Positions 9,007 through 17,784 of a stretch of DNA of 64,000 nt are shown piece by piece; positions within the stretch are counted from its first letter, which is position 1; the number at the start of each line of letters is the position of its first letter. The translations under genes and the position numbers were made by a program. The DNA is from Salinisphaera shabanensis E1L3A (lineage in GTDB: Bacteria; Pseudomonadota; Gammaproteobacteria; Nevskiales; Salinisphaeraceae). The DNA lies in NCBI RefSeq assembly GCF_000215955.2, contig NZ_AFNV02000020.1:1-64000 (forward strand), read 5' to 3'. The notes under the pieces are model-generated. The model had not been told where the DNA came from, made no database searches, and saw nothing but the letters and a program-made list of their open reading frames with translations.

Positions 9007-10459
9007 CGCGGCGCATCGCGCGACGAAAATCATCCTGTTGCTCGCAAGTCTGTTCGTACTGGCCACGTTCGCCGGCTGCAGCTCCGGTGGCAGCGGCGAT
9101 GACCGTCAGGCCGGTATCGAGGGCACCGGTATCGTTTCCGGGTTCGGCAGCGTTTATATCGAGGGCATGGAGTTCGAAACCGACGATGCGACGATCCTAT
9201 TCGTGGGCGAAGAAGTCCCCGAATCGAAGCTCAGTGTCGGCGATCGCGTTGCCGTGACCGGCACGCTGGACGCCGACGGCCGCGCGCATGCCGATCGCAT
9301 CGTCTATCTCCGCACGCTCGATGGCCCCATCGAAAGCATCGAAACCGATGGCGAACGCGGTTCGCTCGTGGCGCTCGGACAGACGGTGTATTTCGATGGC
9401 AATACCACATTCGTGAACACGCCGGCCGATGAGCTCGCCGCGGGCGACCTGATCGCCGTAAGCGGCTTCACGCGGCCATCCAATCGGGTCTATGCCGAGT
9501 CGATCCGGCAAAGCGAGACGGATTTCGTGCCCAATAACTCGACGCTGGAAATCGAAGGCCCGATCGATACCATCGACGGCACCCGCCTGACTATCGGCGA
9601 CCAGGTCATCGATTTCGCCAACGCCGATATCCGCCCAAGTCGCGCCGCGCTTACACCTGGCAGCCGTATCGAGGCGTTTGGAAGCCGGGATGCGGCGCGC
9701 ACCGATCCGCTCATTGCCAGCCGCATCAACGTACAAAGCCTGAACGAAGCGCCCGAAGGCCGACAGATGCTTGTCGGCGCCGAGATCGACGACTATGAGA
9801 ATCTATCCGACTTCGTTGCTGGCGGCTGGCGTATCGATGCAGGCGACGCCGAACGCCAGGGTGACGATACGACTGCGCTCGCGCCGGGCGTACGTGTGAG
9901 CGTACGCGGCGTATTCGAGAATCAGCGCGTGCGAGCCCGCACCTTGTGGGTCGAGCCGCGCTCGAATGGGATGCTGCAAGCGCGCTTGGACGCTATCGAT
10001 AGCGACGCCGACACCCTCACGCTCTTCGGGCGAACGATTCACGTGTCGGCACAAACGGGCTATACCGACAAGAGCGCGACGAACGATCGCGCACTGCGTA
10101 TCAGCACGCTCTCACCAGGCGATATTCTCCGCGTGCAGCTATATATGGTCCAGGGTAAGGCCGTTGCCCGGCGCATTGTGCGCGTACAGACCAGCGAAGC
10201 CGACGACGCCGCGGTGGCCGGCCACGTCACAGATACGACACGTAATGGCGCGAGCACCACGCTCGTCGTGGCAGGCATTACCGCACAACTGGCCGATGCC
10301 ACCACGACCTACCATGACGCGGACGGCAACGTGATCGATCCACCGACGTTCTTCGCTCGCGTCGATGCGGGCACACAGGTACAGCTCGTCGGGCCGCAGA
10401 ACGGTACGCAAATCAATATCGTGCGCAACGCGCGCCTTCTTCGCGCCGACACGTACTGA
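8987..10459 (+). CDS. DUF5666 domain lipoprotein
   Basis: The 490-residue product begins with a lipoprotein signal peptide (hydrophobic IILLLASLFVLATF, then AGC near residue 29). After a Gly/Ser linker it repeats beta-rich modules of about 70 residues: GTGIVSGFGSVYIEGMEF, V-G-D-R-V-A-V-T-G-T-L, then IEGPIDTIDG, and so on. These resemble the OB-like DUF5666 domain. It is likely anchored in a membrane facing the periplasm. A purine-rich site (AGGGGGAGA) lies inside the end of the DUF6502 gene. The function is unknown. An alternative start 26 codons upstream lacks the signal-peptide form. Confidence 0.7.
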   Translation: MTTSLNNAAHRATKIILLLASLFVLATFAGCSSGGSGDDRQAGIEGTGIVSGFGSVYIEGMEFETDDATILFVGEEVPESKLSVGDRVAVTGTLDADGRAHADRIVYLRTLDGPIESIETDGERGSLVALGQTVYFDGNTTFVNTPADELAAGDLIAVSGFTRPSNRVYAESIRQSETDFVPNNSTLEIEGPIDTIDGTRLTIGDQVIDFANADIRPSRAALTPGSRIEAFGSRDAARTDPLIASRINVQSLNEAPEGRQMLVGAEIDDYENLSDFVAGGWRIDAGDAERQGDDTTALAPGVRVSVRGVFENQRVRARTLWVEPRSNGMLQARLDAIDSDADTLTLFGRTIHVSAQTGYTDKSATNDRALRISTLSPGDILRVQLYMVQGKAVARRIVRVQTSEADDAAVAGHVTDTTRNGASTTLVVAGITAQLADATTTYHDADGNVIDPPTFFARVDAGTQVQLVGPQNGTQINIVRNARLLRADTY

Positions 10460-10503
10460 CACGCATGCCGGTATCCACGTCATGGCATCGCGGCGGCGCA
10501 AGG

Positions 10504-10540
10504 CAAAAAAAACCGGACCGGGCAGCGCCCGGTCCGGCTT
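10504..10540 (-). terminator. Rho-independent terminator of the beta-helix gene
   Basis: Perfect 11-bp stem CCGGACCGGGC / GCCCGGTCCGG (10513-10523 and 10527-10537) with loop AGC. On the minus strand it is followed by a run of eight T. It lies just past the stop at 10567. Confidence 0.9.
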
Positions 10541-10566
10541 GTTACAACGATGATTCGAAGCGGGAG

Positions 10567-13527
10567 CTAGTCTGGCCCGTCCTCGTCCATCGCCGGTGCC
10601 TCGAACGACACGGTCGGGCCGGTTATCGGCAGACCATCGCCGATAACCAGATCCGTACCGGTGCCGTTGATCTCGCTGAGCACGAACGTCGCCTCACCCT
10701 CGCCCATCATCGCGTTGTCGGGCTGAGTGACGTTGACCTTGCGGTCACTGTCGCTGTCGCTACAAGCGGTGAGCATCAGCACAAGCGCCCCGGCGATGAG
10801 CAGGTACTGGGTACGTCGACGCACACCTCCGATCGATAGCAGACCGAACAACGCAAGCAACCCGCCACCGGCGAAGACCGGCGGGCTCGCCAGCGTTGCC
10901 GGCGCGCTGCCGGCTGTGCTGCCGACGGTAAACGGCTGTTCCGCCGCCGGATCGGCGAGATTGGCAACAATGAAATAGCTCGCGCTCGCCCCCGCCGCGA
11001 CGGGCTGGCCGGCACCACCGTTGAACGTGACCGTGAAGTTGTAGCCATCGTCCAGCGTTGCGGTACCCACGCTCATATCGCTACCCATATCGTAGGCAGC
11101 GTTGTCGTTGCTATCCGCATAGACCGTCAGCTCGATATCGCCCGGGGCGATACCTTCAGGCAGCATGTCGTCACGATCCACATAGCCGGAGAAACCGCCG
11201 ACCGTAACCGAGTCATCACTGCTGTTCGTAAGCGTGACCCCCAGCACGACGGCTTCACTGTCGCCGCTGCCGACCGTTGTGTCGCCGAGACTGATAGCGA
11301 CTGCCTGCACCACGGGATCGTCGGTGAGCTCGAACGCCCCCGAGTCGCAATCGCCGGTGCCGTTATTCGGGTCCACGGCATTGAAGGGACGCTGCGCCCC
11401 GCGCTGATCCGTATCCATTGCGCCGCAGTCGGCGTTCGTATCGAGCGCGGCACTATCCATGGCCAGCGGCTGGGTCGGAGTCGGCCCGCCATATAGGCGA
11501 TACGTGCCGTCAAGTAACGATGCCTCGCCCGTAACATTGCCATCGCCGTCGGCTGCGGTGATGCCCGCACCCAGATTGGTATCGTTGCCCGCAATCAGGC
11601 TGTTGGTGATGGTATAGGCGTCTTGCGGCGTCTGCAGTTCACCGGCATCGATACCCGTGCCGTTGTTATTGACCACCGAGACGTAGTCGAGGCTGATGCC
11701 CTCGCCGGATACAGACTGATCGTCGCCGCCGTCCTGATAGATGCCCGCGCCGGTGCCCGCCGTATTGTCGGACACGGTCACATTGTCCACCGTCAGCGAG
11801 CCGCCGGGGGAATTCCAGAAACCGCCGCCTTCCATGGCCTGGTTGTAGCCCACGCTGGACATGGTAAATGTCGCCGAACCGGTGCCGCCGATATGCAACG
11901 CGCCGCCGTTGCCGGGATTGGAACCGGCGTTGTTGCCCTGCGCTCTGGTGGTGCCACCTAGCGTGACATTGGTTGCCGTCACCATGCCGCCCGCATTCTC
12001 GATACCGCCACCCGCGCGCTGTGCGCTGTTGCCGGTGATACGCGTATCGGAGATGTCAGCCGTTGCGTTGGGGCTGACCAGAATGCCGCCGCCGGAGCCA
12101 GAGGTTCCCGAGGCGCGGTTCATGGCAATACGGCTATCCGTGATTGTGAGCGTGCCACTATCGCCCATGTCGTTGCCTTCGGCGTAGATGCCACCACCGC
12201 CCTGAGTCGCGTCGCCCCCCGTGGCTTCATTGTTGACGATCGACACGCCCGCAAGCGTCATTTCGCCCTGATTGTTCCAGAACGCGCCGCCTTCGACCGC
12301 GGTATTACGCGCGAACACGCCACCACTGACATCGACGTTTCCGGCCCCCGTGACGTGCAGTACGCCGCCGTTGCCCGGATTGGCGCCCGCGTTGTTGCCG
12401 GCGGCGGTCACGTTGGTCAACGTAGTCATGCTCCCGTCGAGCACTTCGAATACGCCGCCAGCGCGCTGGGCACTGTTGTCGCGAAACACGCTGTTGGTCA
12501 CATCGAGCATCGCGCCCGTGGTGACAAAGATCGCACCACCCGATGCCGAGCTATCGTTATCAGCATTGTCGTCGTCATCGGCCATGCCGGCGCTGTTGTT
12601 GGTGAACGTCGAATCATCCACGGTGACCGAGCCGCCGTTGAGGAAGATTGCACCGCCGCCGTTATCCGCCGCCGTGCCGTTCGCCTGATTGGCGACAAAA
12701 GTCGCACCGGTCACGGTCGTTGTACCGTTGAAATTCCAGAGCGCGCCGCCTTCAGCCGCTGCGACGTTGGAATCGAAACGACCCCCATCAACCACGACAT
12801 CGCCGTTGCCGGTCACGTGCACGGCACCGCCGTTACCCGGGTTGGCGCCCGCCCTGTTGCCGGAGAAAGAAACGTCGTTGAGCGTGACACGCACGTTGTC
12901 GGTCGCGTCGTCACTGCCGTCGTCGTCGTCATCCATGCCGCCGGGATTCGAGGCTTCCTCGATCGCGCCACCGGCGCGGTCTGCGCTGTTGTTGTTCATC
13001 GCACCGCCGTTGACGATAAGCGTGCCGCCTTCGTCGTTGAGCACGGCGCCCCCCGAACGATCGTCGGCCGATGCGTTGCTGCCGCTGGCCGTGGCGCCAT
13101 TGATCAGCGTCAGTGCGTTGAGCGTCAGATTGCCCTGGTTGGTAAAGATGCGGCTCTGGCTATTGGCATCGATGGTTACGCCCGCGGAATCGCTGTCCTG
13201 CGTGCCGATTGTCAGCGTCGAACCGGCGACGATCGTGGGAAGCGCTGTGCCGCTCAGCGTGATGGTTGCCCCGGCCACGCCACTACCGAATTGGATCGTG
13301 TCGTTGGCGTCATCGCCAGCCATACAGGCGCCGACCATCTCATTCTGGTTTGCAGCCGCGATCGCGTCACGGAGCGTGCACTGATCTGCACTGCTTGAAT
13401 CGCCGGATGAATTCACGGTAATCGTGGCGGCCATCGCGCCGGGCGCGGTGACTGCCAACGACGTGCCGATAAGCGCCAGACGCACTTGCTGGCGCAATCG
13501 ACACCCGATTGGGTTCGGAATTTTCAT
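10567..13527 (-). CDS. Secreted right-handed beta-helix (CSLREA / choice-of-anchor type) repeat protein
   Basis: The 986-residue exported protein starts MKIPNPIGCRLRQQ with a signal peptide ending in APGAMAA (about residue 32). Then comes a CTLRDAIAAANQN block (about 50-62), the CSLREA motif of polymorphic-outer-membrane-like proteins. About 550 residues of beta-helix follow, with three recurrences of GxNPGNGGxxHxxG and of EGGxxWN spaced roughly 145 residues apart, and Asp-rich inserts (MDDDDDGSDD, MADDDDNAD). A beta-sandwich-like region (about 730-860) precedes a C-terminal hydrophobic segment ending in GGVRRR and, directly after, a second hydrophobic stretch ending LMLTAC. The start has a GGGGAA ribosome site; an upstream start lacks the signal peptide. 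It is likely a cell-surface or adhesin-like protein. Partners are unknown. Confidence 0.75.
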   Translation of the reverse strand: MKIPNPIGCRLRQQVRLALIGTSLAVTAPGAMAATITVNSSGDSSSADQCTLRDAIAAANQNEMVGACMAGDDANDTIQFGSGVAGATITLSGTALPTIVAGSTLTIGTQDSDSAGVTIDANSQSRIFTNQGNLTLNALTLINGATASGSNASADDRSGGAVLNDEGGTLIVNGGAMNNNSADRAGGAIEEASNPGGMDDDDDGSDDATDNVRVTLNDVSFSGNRAGANPGNGGAVHVTGNGDVVVDGGRFDSNVAAAEGGALWNFNGTTTVTGATFVANQANGTAADNGGGAIFLNGGSVTVDDSTFTNNSAGMADDDDNADNDSSASGGAIFVTTGAMLDVTNSVFRDNSAQRAGGVFEVLDGSMTTLTNVTAAGNNAGANPGNGGVLHVTGAGNVDVSGGVFARNTAVEGGAFWNNQGEMTLAGVSIVNNEATGGDATQGGGGIYAEGNDMGDSGTLTITDSRIAMNRASGTSGSGGGILVSPNATADISDTRITGNSAQRAGGGIENAGGMVTATNVTLGGTTRAQGNNAGSNPGNGGALHIGGTGSATFTMSSVGYNQAMEGGGFWNSPGGSLTVDNVTVSDNTAGTGAGIYQDGGDDQSVSGEGISLDYVSVVNNNGTGIDAGELQTPQDAYTITNSLIAGNDTNLGAGITAADGDGNVTGEASLLDGTYRLYGGPTPTQPLAMDSAALDTNADCGAMDTDQRGAQRPFNAVDPNNGTGDCDSGAFELTDDPVVQAVAISLGDTTVGSGDSEAVVLGVTLTNSSDDSVTVGGFSGYVDRDDMLPEGIAPGDIELTVYADSNDNAAYDMGSDMSVGTATLDDGYNFTVTFNGGAGQPVAAGASASYFIVANLADPAAEQPFTVGSTAGSAPATLASPPVFAGGGLLALFGLLSIGGVRRRTQYLLIAGALVLMLTACSDSDSDRKVNVTQPDNAMMGEGEATFVLSEINGTGTDLVIGDGLPITGPTVSFEAPAMDEDGPD

Positions 13528-13654
13528 GACTTGGTTCCCCTTGCCACTAACGCGGTGGGCGCGCCTCCCACAGTTTAGGATTTTTATCCCAAACCGCAGA
13601 AATAGACTCCGCGCTTGCCGCGGGCACGTCAAAACCAGGTGCCAGATACAACAA

Positions 13655-13684
13655 AGCCGGCGACCGCTCGAGGCGGCGCCGGCT
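13655..13684 (-). terminator. Probable terminator of aspS
   Basis: AGCCGGCG (13655-13662) pairs with CGCCGGCT (13677-13684), with an inner CCGC/GCGG stem and one bulged A. On the minus strand CTTTGTTGT follows, a short T-rich run. It lies about 40 bases after the aspS stop. Confidence 0.6.
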
Positions 13685-13722
13685 CCTTGCAACAACGTTT
13701 GCGGGAAAGTTAAGTCGTGGCG

Positions 13723-15522
13723 CTATTGGCCGTCGGAGGCTTCGCTCTTGCCGGTTGCGCGCAACCGAATACCCAGTTCACGCAGTTGGGCGTTGTCGGC
13801 AAGCCCCGGCGCGCCGGTAAGAAGATCGGTCGCTGTCTGGGTCTTGGGAAAGGCGATGACTTCACGAATCGAATCCGCGCCCGCCATCAACATCACCAGA
13901 CGATCGAGACCAAAGGCAATACCGGCATGCGGCGGGGCGCCGAACTTGAGCGCTTCCAGCAGGAAGCCGAACTTCTCTTCGGCGTCTTCACGAGAGATGC
14001 CGAGCACATCGAACGCAGCCTGCTGCATTGACGGCGTGTGGATACGCACCGAACCGCCGCCGATTTCCGTACCGTTGAGCACCATATCGTAGGCTTGCGA
14101 AAGCGCGTGCTTGGGATCGTTACGCAACGCATCGGCGTCGTCGACAGCCGGCGCGGTAAACGGATGGTGCAGCGCATTCCAGCGCTTGGCTTCGGGGTCG
14201 TACTCGAACATCGGCCAGTCGATGACCCACAGCGGCGCCCAGTCACCTTCGACCCGGCCGAGATCGTGGCCGAGCCGCACCCGCAATGCGCCCAGCGCAT
14301 CGTTGACCACGGTTTCGGTATCCGCGCCGAAGAACAGCAGATCACCATCCGCCGCGCCGCTACGCGTCATGATGCCCTCGACCGCTTCATCGGAGAGGAA
14401 TTTCAGAATCGGCGAGGCCAACCCTTCGCGTCCAGCAGAGGTATCGTTGACCTTGACGTAGGCCAAACCCTTCGCGCCGTAGCGGCTAACGAACTCGGTA
14501 TAGCCATCGATCTGCTTGCGTGTGAGGCTCGCCCCGCCCGGCACGCGCATGACGGCAACGCGGCCGGTATCGCTGTTGGCCGGGCCCGAGAACACCTTGA
14601 AATCGGCATCGGCGACAAGGTCGGCAATATCGACCAGTTCGAGATCGATCCGCAGGTCGGGCTTGTCGGACCCAAAACGGCGCATCGCCTCTTCATAGGT
14701 CATGCGCGGGAACGGATCGGGCAGCTTCACGTCGAGCACATCGGCGAACAGCGAGCGGATCATGGTTTCGTTGATCGCCATGATGTCGTCGGCATCGACG
14801 AACGAGGCCTCGATATCGATCTGGGTGAACTCGGGCTGACGATCGGCGCGCAGATCTTCGTCACGGAAGCAGCGCGCGATCTGGTAGTAGCGGTCCATGC
14901 CCGACACCATCAGCAGCTGTTTGAACAGCTGCGGCGACTGCGGCAGCGCGAAGAAATGACCCGGCTGGGTACGACTGGGCACGAGATAGTCGCGCGCACC
15001 TTCGGGCGTGGCCCGGGTGAGAATCGGTGTTTCGATATCCAGAAAGCCGAGTTCGTCGAGCGCGTTGCGTACTGCTCGCGTGACCTGGGCGCGCAGCTGC
15101 ATATGCCGCTGCATGCGCGGCTTGCGCAGTTCGACATAGCGATAGCGCAAACGCGCCGCGTCGCCCACGTTTTCGGTGTCGTCGAGTTGCAGCGGCGGCG
15201 TTTCCGACGCGTTGAGCACGGTCAGCGCGGTGGTATAGACCTCGATTTCGCCCGACGCGAGATTCCTGTTGACCGTGCCTTCAGGCCGCGCGCGTACACG
15301 TCCGGTCACCTGAATCACGTATTCGCTGCGCAGCTTTTCGGCTTCGGCGAATGTGCCGGGCTCGTCCGGATCGAAGACAACCTGAATCAGGCCGCTGCGA
15401 TCCCGCAGGTCGACGAAGATCACGCCGCCATGGTCGCGGCGGCGATGCACCCAGCCGCAGACGGTAATTTCGCTGTCGATGGCAGCGGCGGTGACATCGC
15501 CGCTGTAGTGGGATCGCATCAT
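13723..15522 (-). CDS. aspS: Aspartyl-tRNA synthetase (probably non-discriminating, Asp/Asn type)
   Basis: This class II synthetase charges tRNA-Asp. The roughly 599-residue bacterial form has the N-terminal OB anticodon-binding domain ([11 protein letters not shown], about 22-32), motif 2 ([20 protein letters not shown]) and motif 3 ([15 protein letters not shown]), with the bacterial GAD insertion between. Counting from the second of two adjacent ATGs (15519), His30 and Gly81 occupy the positions where tRNA-Asp-specific enzymes carry Leu and Lys. This is the pattern linked to non-discriminating AspRS, which also charges tRNA-Asn. Either adjacent ATG could be the start. DUF502, yebC and ruvC genes that often flank aspS are not here. 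Confidence 0.93.
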   Translation of the reverse strand: MMRSHYSGDVTAAAIDSEITVCGWVHRRRDHGGVIFVDLRDRSGLIQVVFDPDEPGTFAEAEKLRSEYVIQVTGRVRARPEGTVNRNLASGEIEVYTTALTVLNASETPPLQLDDTENVGDAARLRYRYVELRKPRMQRHMQLRAQVTRAVRNALDELGFLDIETPILTRATPEGARDYLVPSRTQPGHFFALPQSPQLFKQLLMVSGMDRYYQIARCFRDEDLRADRQPEFTQIDIEASFVDADDIMAINETMIRSLFADVLDVKLPDPFPRMTYEEAMRRFGSDKPDLRIDLELVDIADLVADADFKVFSGPANSDTGRVAVMRVPGGASLTRKQIDGYTEFVSRYGAKGLAYVKVNDTSAGREGLASPILKFLSDEAVEGIMTRSGAADGDLLFFGADTETVVNDALGALRVRLGHDLGRVEGDWAPLWVIDWPMFEYDPEAKRWNALHHPFTAPAVDDADALRNDPKHALSQAYDMVLNGTEIGGGSVRIHTPSMQQAAFDVLGISREDAEEKFGFLLEALKFGAPPHAGIAFGLDRLVMLMAGADSIREVIAFPKTQTATDLLTGAPGLADNAQLRELGIRLRATGKSEASDGQ

Positions 15523-15669
15523 GGCTATCGTCTTGAAGGTGTGCAAAAGAGCGCGAGTCTAGCAAGAGCGGGCGCCCTGCCGGTACCCGCGCGGAACTCG
15601 CCAGTCTGACGTCGGCGGCGCTGGCGCGACACCATACGCCGCTTATCTGATGACCGCGCGTTTGGCGTA

Positions 15670-16047
15670 CTAGCTGCCGGCGTCGGTCGAAGGCTTGCTC
15701 TCGGTCTTTTTCGCCGGCTTGCTGGACGTGTCGGTTTTCGTGTCGGCGCTCGAACTCTTGGACGCGGTCGATGCGCTATCGGACTTGGCACCGTCGCTGG
15801 CGGTCGCGTTCGAGCTGGTCGATTTCGACGTCTTGTCGTCGCCGCTGGCGATATTGCGCTTGCCATCCGACTTGAAGTCGGTTTCGTACCAGCCACCGCC
15901 TGCCAGGCGAAAACCAGCGGCGGAAATCTTGCGCTTGAGTTCCGGGGTATCGCACTCGGGGCATTGGATCAGCGGGTCTTCCGACAACCGCTGGAGCCGT
16001 TCGAGTTCATGGCCGCAATTGCGGCAGACATATTCGTAGATGGGCAT
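15670..16047 (-). CDS. FmdB-family zinc ribbon protein
   Basis: The 125-residue product begins MPIYEYVCRNCGHELE, the FmdB regulatory-protein signature. It has zinc-ribbon Cys pairs CxxC near 8/11 and CPEC near 31/34. After about residue 55 (GGGWYETDF, a family motif) it changes to a low-complexity Ser/Thr/Lys/Asp tail of some 65 residues that is likely disordered. The ATG giving MPIYEY is preferred over one 61 codons upstream. It precedes aspS by about 150 bases on the same strand, a common neighbourhood. The molecular role of the family is not established. Confidence 0.85.
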   Translation of the reverse strand: MPIYEYVCRNCGHELERLQRLSEDPLIQCPECDTPELKRKISAAGFRLAGGGWYETDFKSDGKRNIASGDDKTSKSTSSNATASDGAKSDSASTASKSSSADTKTDTSSKPAKKTESKPSTDAGS

Positions 16048-16084
16048 GCTCAGAAACTCTGCGAGGCCAATGACGGCGCGTATT

Positions 16085-17434
16085 TTATACGACGTGACGC
16101 GTTGCGCCACTGGCTGCAGAGCGGCCGATACCGTAATAGGTGAAACCCGCCTGGGCCACGTAGGACGGTTTGTAGATATTACGCCCGTCGACGAGCACCG
16201 GCTGGCGCATGCGTCGTGCGATATCGGCAAAATCCGGCGTCCGGAAAATATGCCACTCGGTTACCAGCACGAGCGCATCGGCATCTTCGACGGCCTGCTC
16301 TGCGGTTTCGCAAAGAAGCAGGTCGTCGCGTTCGCCATAGATGCGTCGGGTTTCTTTCATGGCTTCCGGATCGTAAGCACGAACACGCGCCCCGGCTTCC
16401 CATAGCGCTTGCATCAGCGTGCAGCTGGGCGCTTCGCGCATATCGTCGGTATTCGGTTTAAAGGCAAGGCCCCACAGCGCGATAGTCTTGCCCGACAGAT
16501 CGCCGAAATGGGCAGCGAGCTTTTCGAACAGGACCTGCTTCTGGCGATCGTTGACGCGCTCGACGGCGTTAATGATTTCGGTGTCGTAGCCGAGCTTGCC
16601 GGCTGTTTGCGCCAGGGCGCGAACGTCTTTGGGAAAACAGGAACCACCAAAGCCGCAACCTGGATAGATGAAGTGATAGCCGATGCGATGGTCGGCGCCA
16701 ATAGCCTTGCGTACCTGTTCTATGTCGGCGTCCACGCGATCAGCGACCTGCGACAACTCGTTCATGAGGCTGATCTTGGTCGCGAGCACGATGTTGGCGG
16801 CGTACTTGGTCAGTTCGGCCGAACGGATATCCATAATGATGGTGCGATCGTGCTGGCGGTTGAACGGCGCATAGAGCGCGCGCAGATGTTCTGCGGCGCG
16901 GTCGCTATCCACACCCACGACCACGCGATCTGGTTTCATGAAGTCCTCGACCGCCGCGCCCTCTTTCAGAAACTCGGGGTTCGAGGCCACATCGAATTCG
17001 ATATCGACACCGCGCTCACGCACGGCCTGGCCCAGGGCTTCCCGCACTTTGTCGGCCGTACCTACCGGCACCGTCGACTTGGTGATAACGAGCCGATAGT
17101 CGTCCATATGGGCGCCGATAGTCGATGCGACCTTCAATACATACTGAAGGTCCGCACTGCCATCTTCATCGGGCGGCGTGCCGACGGCGATGAACTGCAG
17201 CGTCCCATGGGCAACCGCTTCGGCAGCATCGGTGGTGAAACGCAGCCGCCCCGAGCGAACGTTGTCGTGCACGATCTGCTCAAGGCCGGGCTCATAAATC
17301 GGGATTTCGCCGCGGGTCAGACGCGCGATCTTGTCTTCGTCGATGTCGACGCAGACGACATGATTGCCGCTTTGCGCAAGACATGCGCCGGTCACAAGGC
17401 CCACATAGCCGGTTCCGAAAATCGTGATATGCAC
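16085..17434 (-). CDS. ugd: UDP-glucose 6-dehydrogenase
   Basis: Ugd oxidises UDP-glucose twice with NAD+ to give UDP-glucuronate, a precursor for surface polysaccharides. The 449-residue protein opens with a Rossmann motif ([14 protein letters not shown]), has the central dimerisation helix ([23 protein letters not shown]) and the catalytic Cys in [14 protein letters not shown] near residue 260. The C-terminal UDP-binding domain ([17 protein letters not shown]) follows. The start is GTG at 17434, preceded by AAGGGG five bases away. Starts further upstream would run into the tRNA-Val terminator. It lies downstream of tRNA-Val but behind a terminator. Confidence 0.93.
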   Translation of the reverse strand: MHITIFGTGYVGLVTGACLAQSGNHVVCVDIDEDKIARLTRGEIPIYEPGLEQIVHDNVRSGRLRFTTDAAEAVAHGTLQFIAVGTPPDEDGSADLQYVLKVASTIGAHMDDYRLVITKSTVPVGTADKVREALGQAVRERGVDIEFDVASNPEFLKEGAAVEDFMKPDRVVVGVDSDRAAEHLRALYAPFNRQHDRTIIMDIRSAELTKYAANIVLATKISLMNELSQVADRVDADIEQVRKAIGADHRIGYHFIYPGCGFGGSCFPKDVRALAQTAGKLGYDTEIINAVERVNDRQKQVLFEKLAAHFGDLSGKTIALWGLAFKPNTDDMREAPSCTLMQALWEAGARVRAYDPEAMKETRRIYGERDDLLLCETAEQAVEDADALVLVTEWHIFRTPDFADIARRMRQPVLVDGRNIYKPSYVAQAGFTYYGIGRSAASGATRHVV

Positions 17435-17540
17435 TCTGACCCCTTGACTGCTTGAATTGGAAAGGTGGGTGGCACTCGAAATGCGGGCGATTATGCGCAA
17501 CCGGGCAGCGGGATGCGAGTTCCACGCCGGCGCTCTGCGC

Positions 17541-17571
17541 AAAAAAAAGGGCCAGACCAACTGGCCTGACC
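17541..17571 (-). terminator. Terminator of tRNA-Val
   Basis: GGCCAG (17551-17556) pairs with CTGGCC (17562-17567). On the minus strand the hairpin is followed by eight T. It separates tRNA-Val from ugd. Confidence 0.8.
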
Positions 17572-17584
17572 CTCTTTCGATGTC

Positions 17585-17659
17585 TGGTGGGCGGTACTAG
17601 GTTCGAACTAGTGACCCCTGCCGTGTGAAGACAGTGCTCTACCGCTGAGCTAACCGCCC
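17585..17659 (-). tRNA. tRNA-Val (anticodon CAC)
   Basis: The 75-base cloverleaf reads GGGCGGT...ACCGCCC plus encoded ACCA on the minus strand. The acceptor stem is a full 7 bp, the D-arm is GCTC/GAGC, and the anticodon stem is CTGTC/GGCAG with loop TTCACAC, giving CAC at positions 34-36. The T-arm has TTCGAAC. It is a single-gene unit with its own promoter and terminator. Confidence 0.95.
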
Positions 17660-17681
17660 GGTTCGCCGTGCGAGCGCGCAA

Positions 17682-17710
17682 AGTCTAGTGTGCAAGGTCT
17701 GACGGGTCAA
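17682..17710 (-). promoter_or_regulatory. Sigma-70 promoter of tRNA-Val
   Basis: On the minus strand TTGACC (17705-17710) and TAGACT (17682-17687) are separated by 17 bases. They lie 22 bases upstream of the tRNA 5' end. Confidence 0.8.
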
Positions 17711-17717
17711 CGAATAA

Positions 17718-17733
17718 ATCGCACCGGTGCGAT
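17718..17733. promoter_or_regulatory. Perfect 16-bp palindrome between tRNA-Val and the sugar aminotransferase gene
   Basis: ATCGCACCGGTGCGAT is a perfect palindrome with no spacer. It lies 8 bases upstream of the tRNA-Val -35 box and about 52 bases before the plus-strand ATG at 17785. It has the size of a dimeric repressor site. Confidence 0.4.
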
Positions 17734-17784
17734 GCTAGAATTCCCGCGATTTGATAACTCTCACCCTCGAAGCCGGGAGCCCGG

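Noticed and set aside
11880-12870. Direct repeats resembling an array
   Set aside because: The repeats are translated parts of a beta-helix protein with period of several hundred bases, not a CRISPR array.
12355-13398. A 347-codon plus-strand frame against the beta-helix gene
   Set aside because: The repeat-rich coding strand is the minus strand with a signal peptide; the opposite frame only mirrors the repeats.
13528-13654. TTGACG and TCTATT as a promoter for the beta-helix gene
   Set aside because: The spacing is 20 bases, too long for a reliable sigma-70 call.
14038-15609. A 523-codon plus-strand open frame
   Set aside because: It is the complement of aspS, with no recognisable domain.
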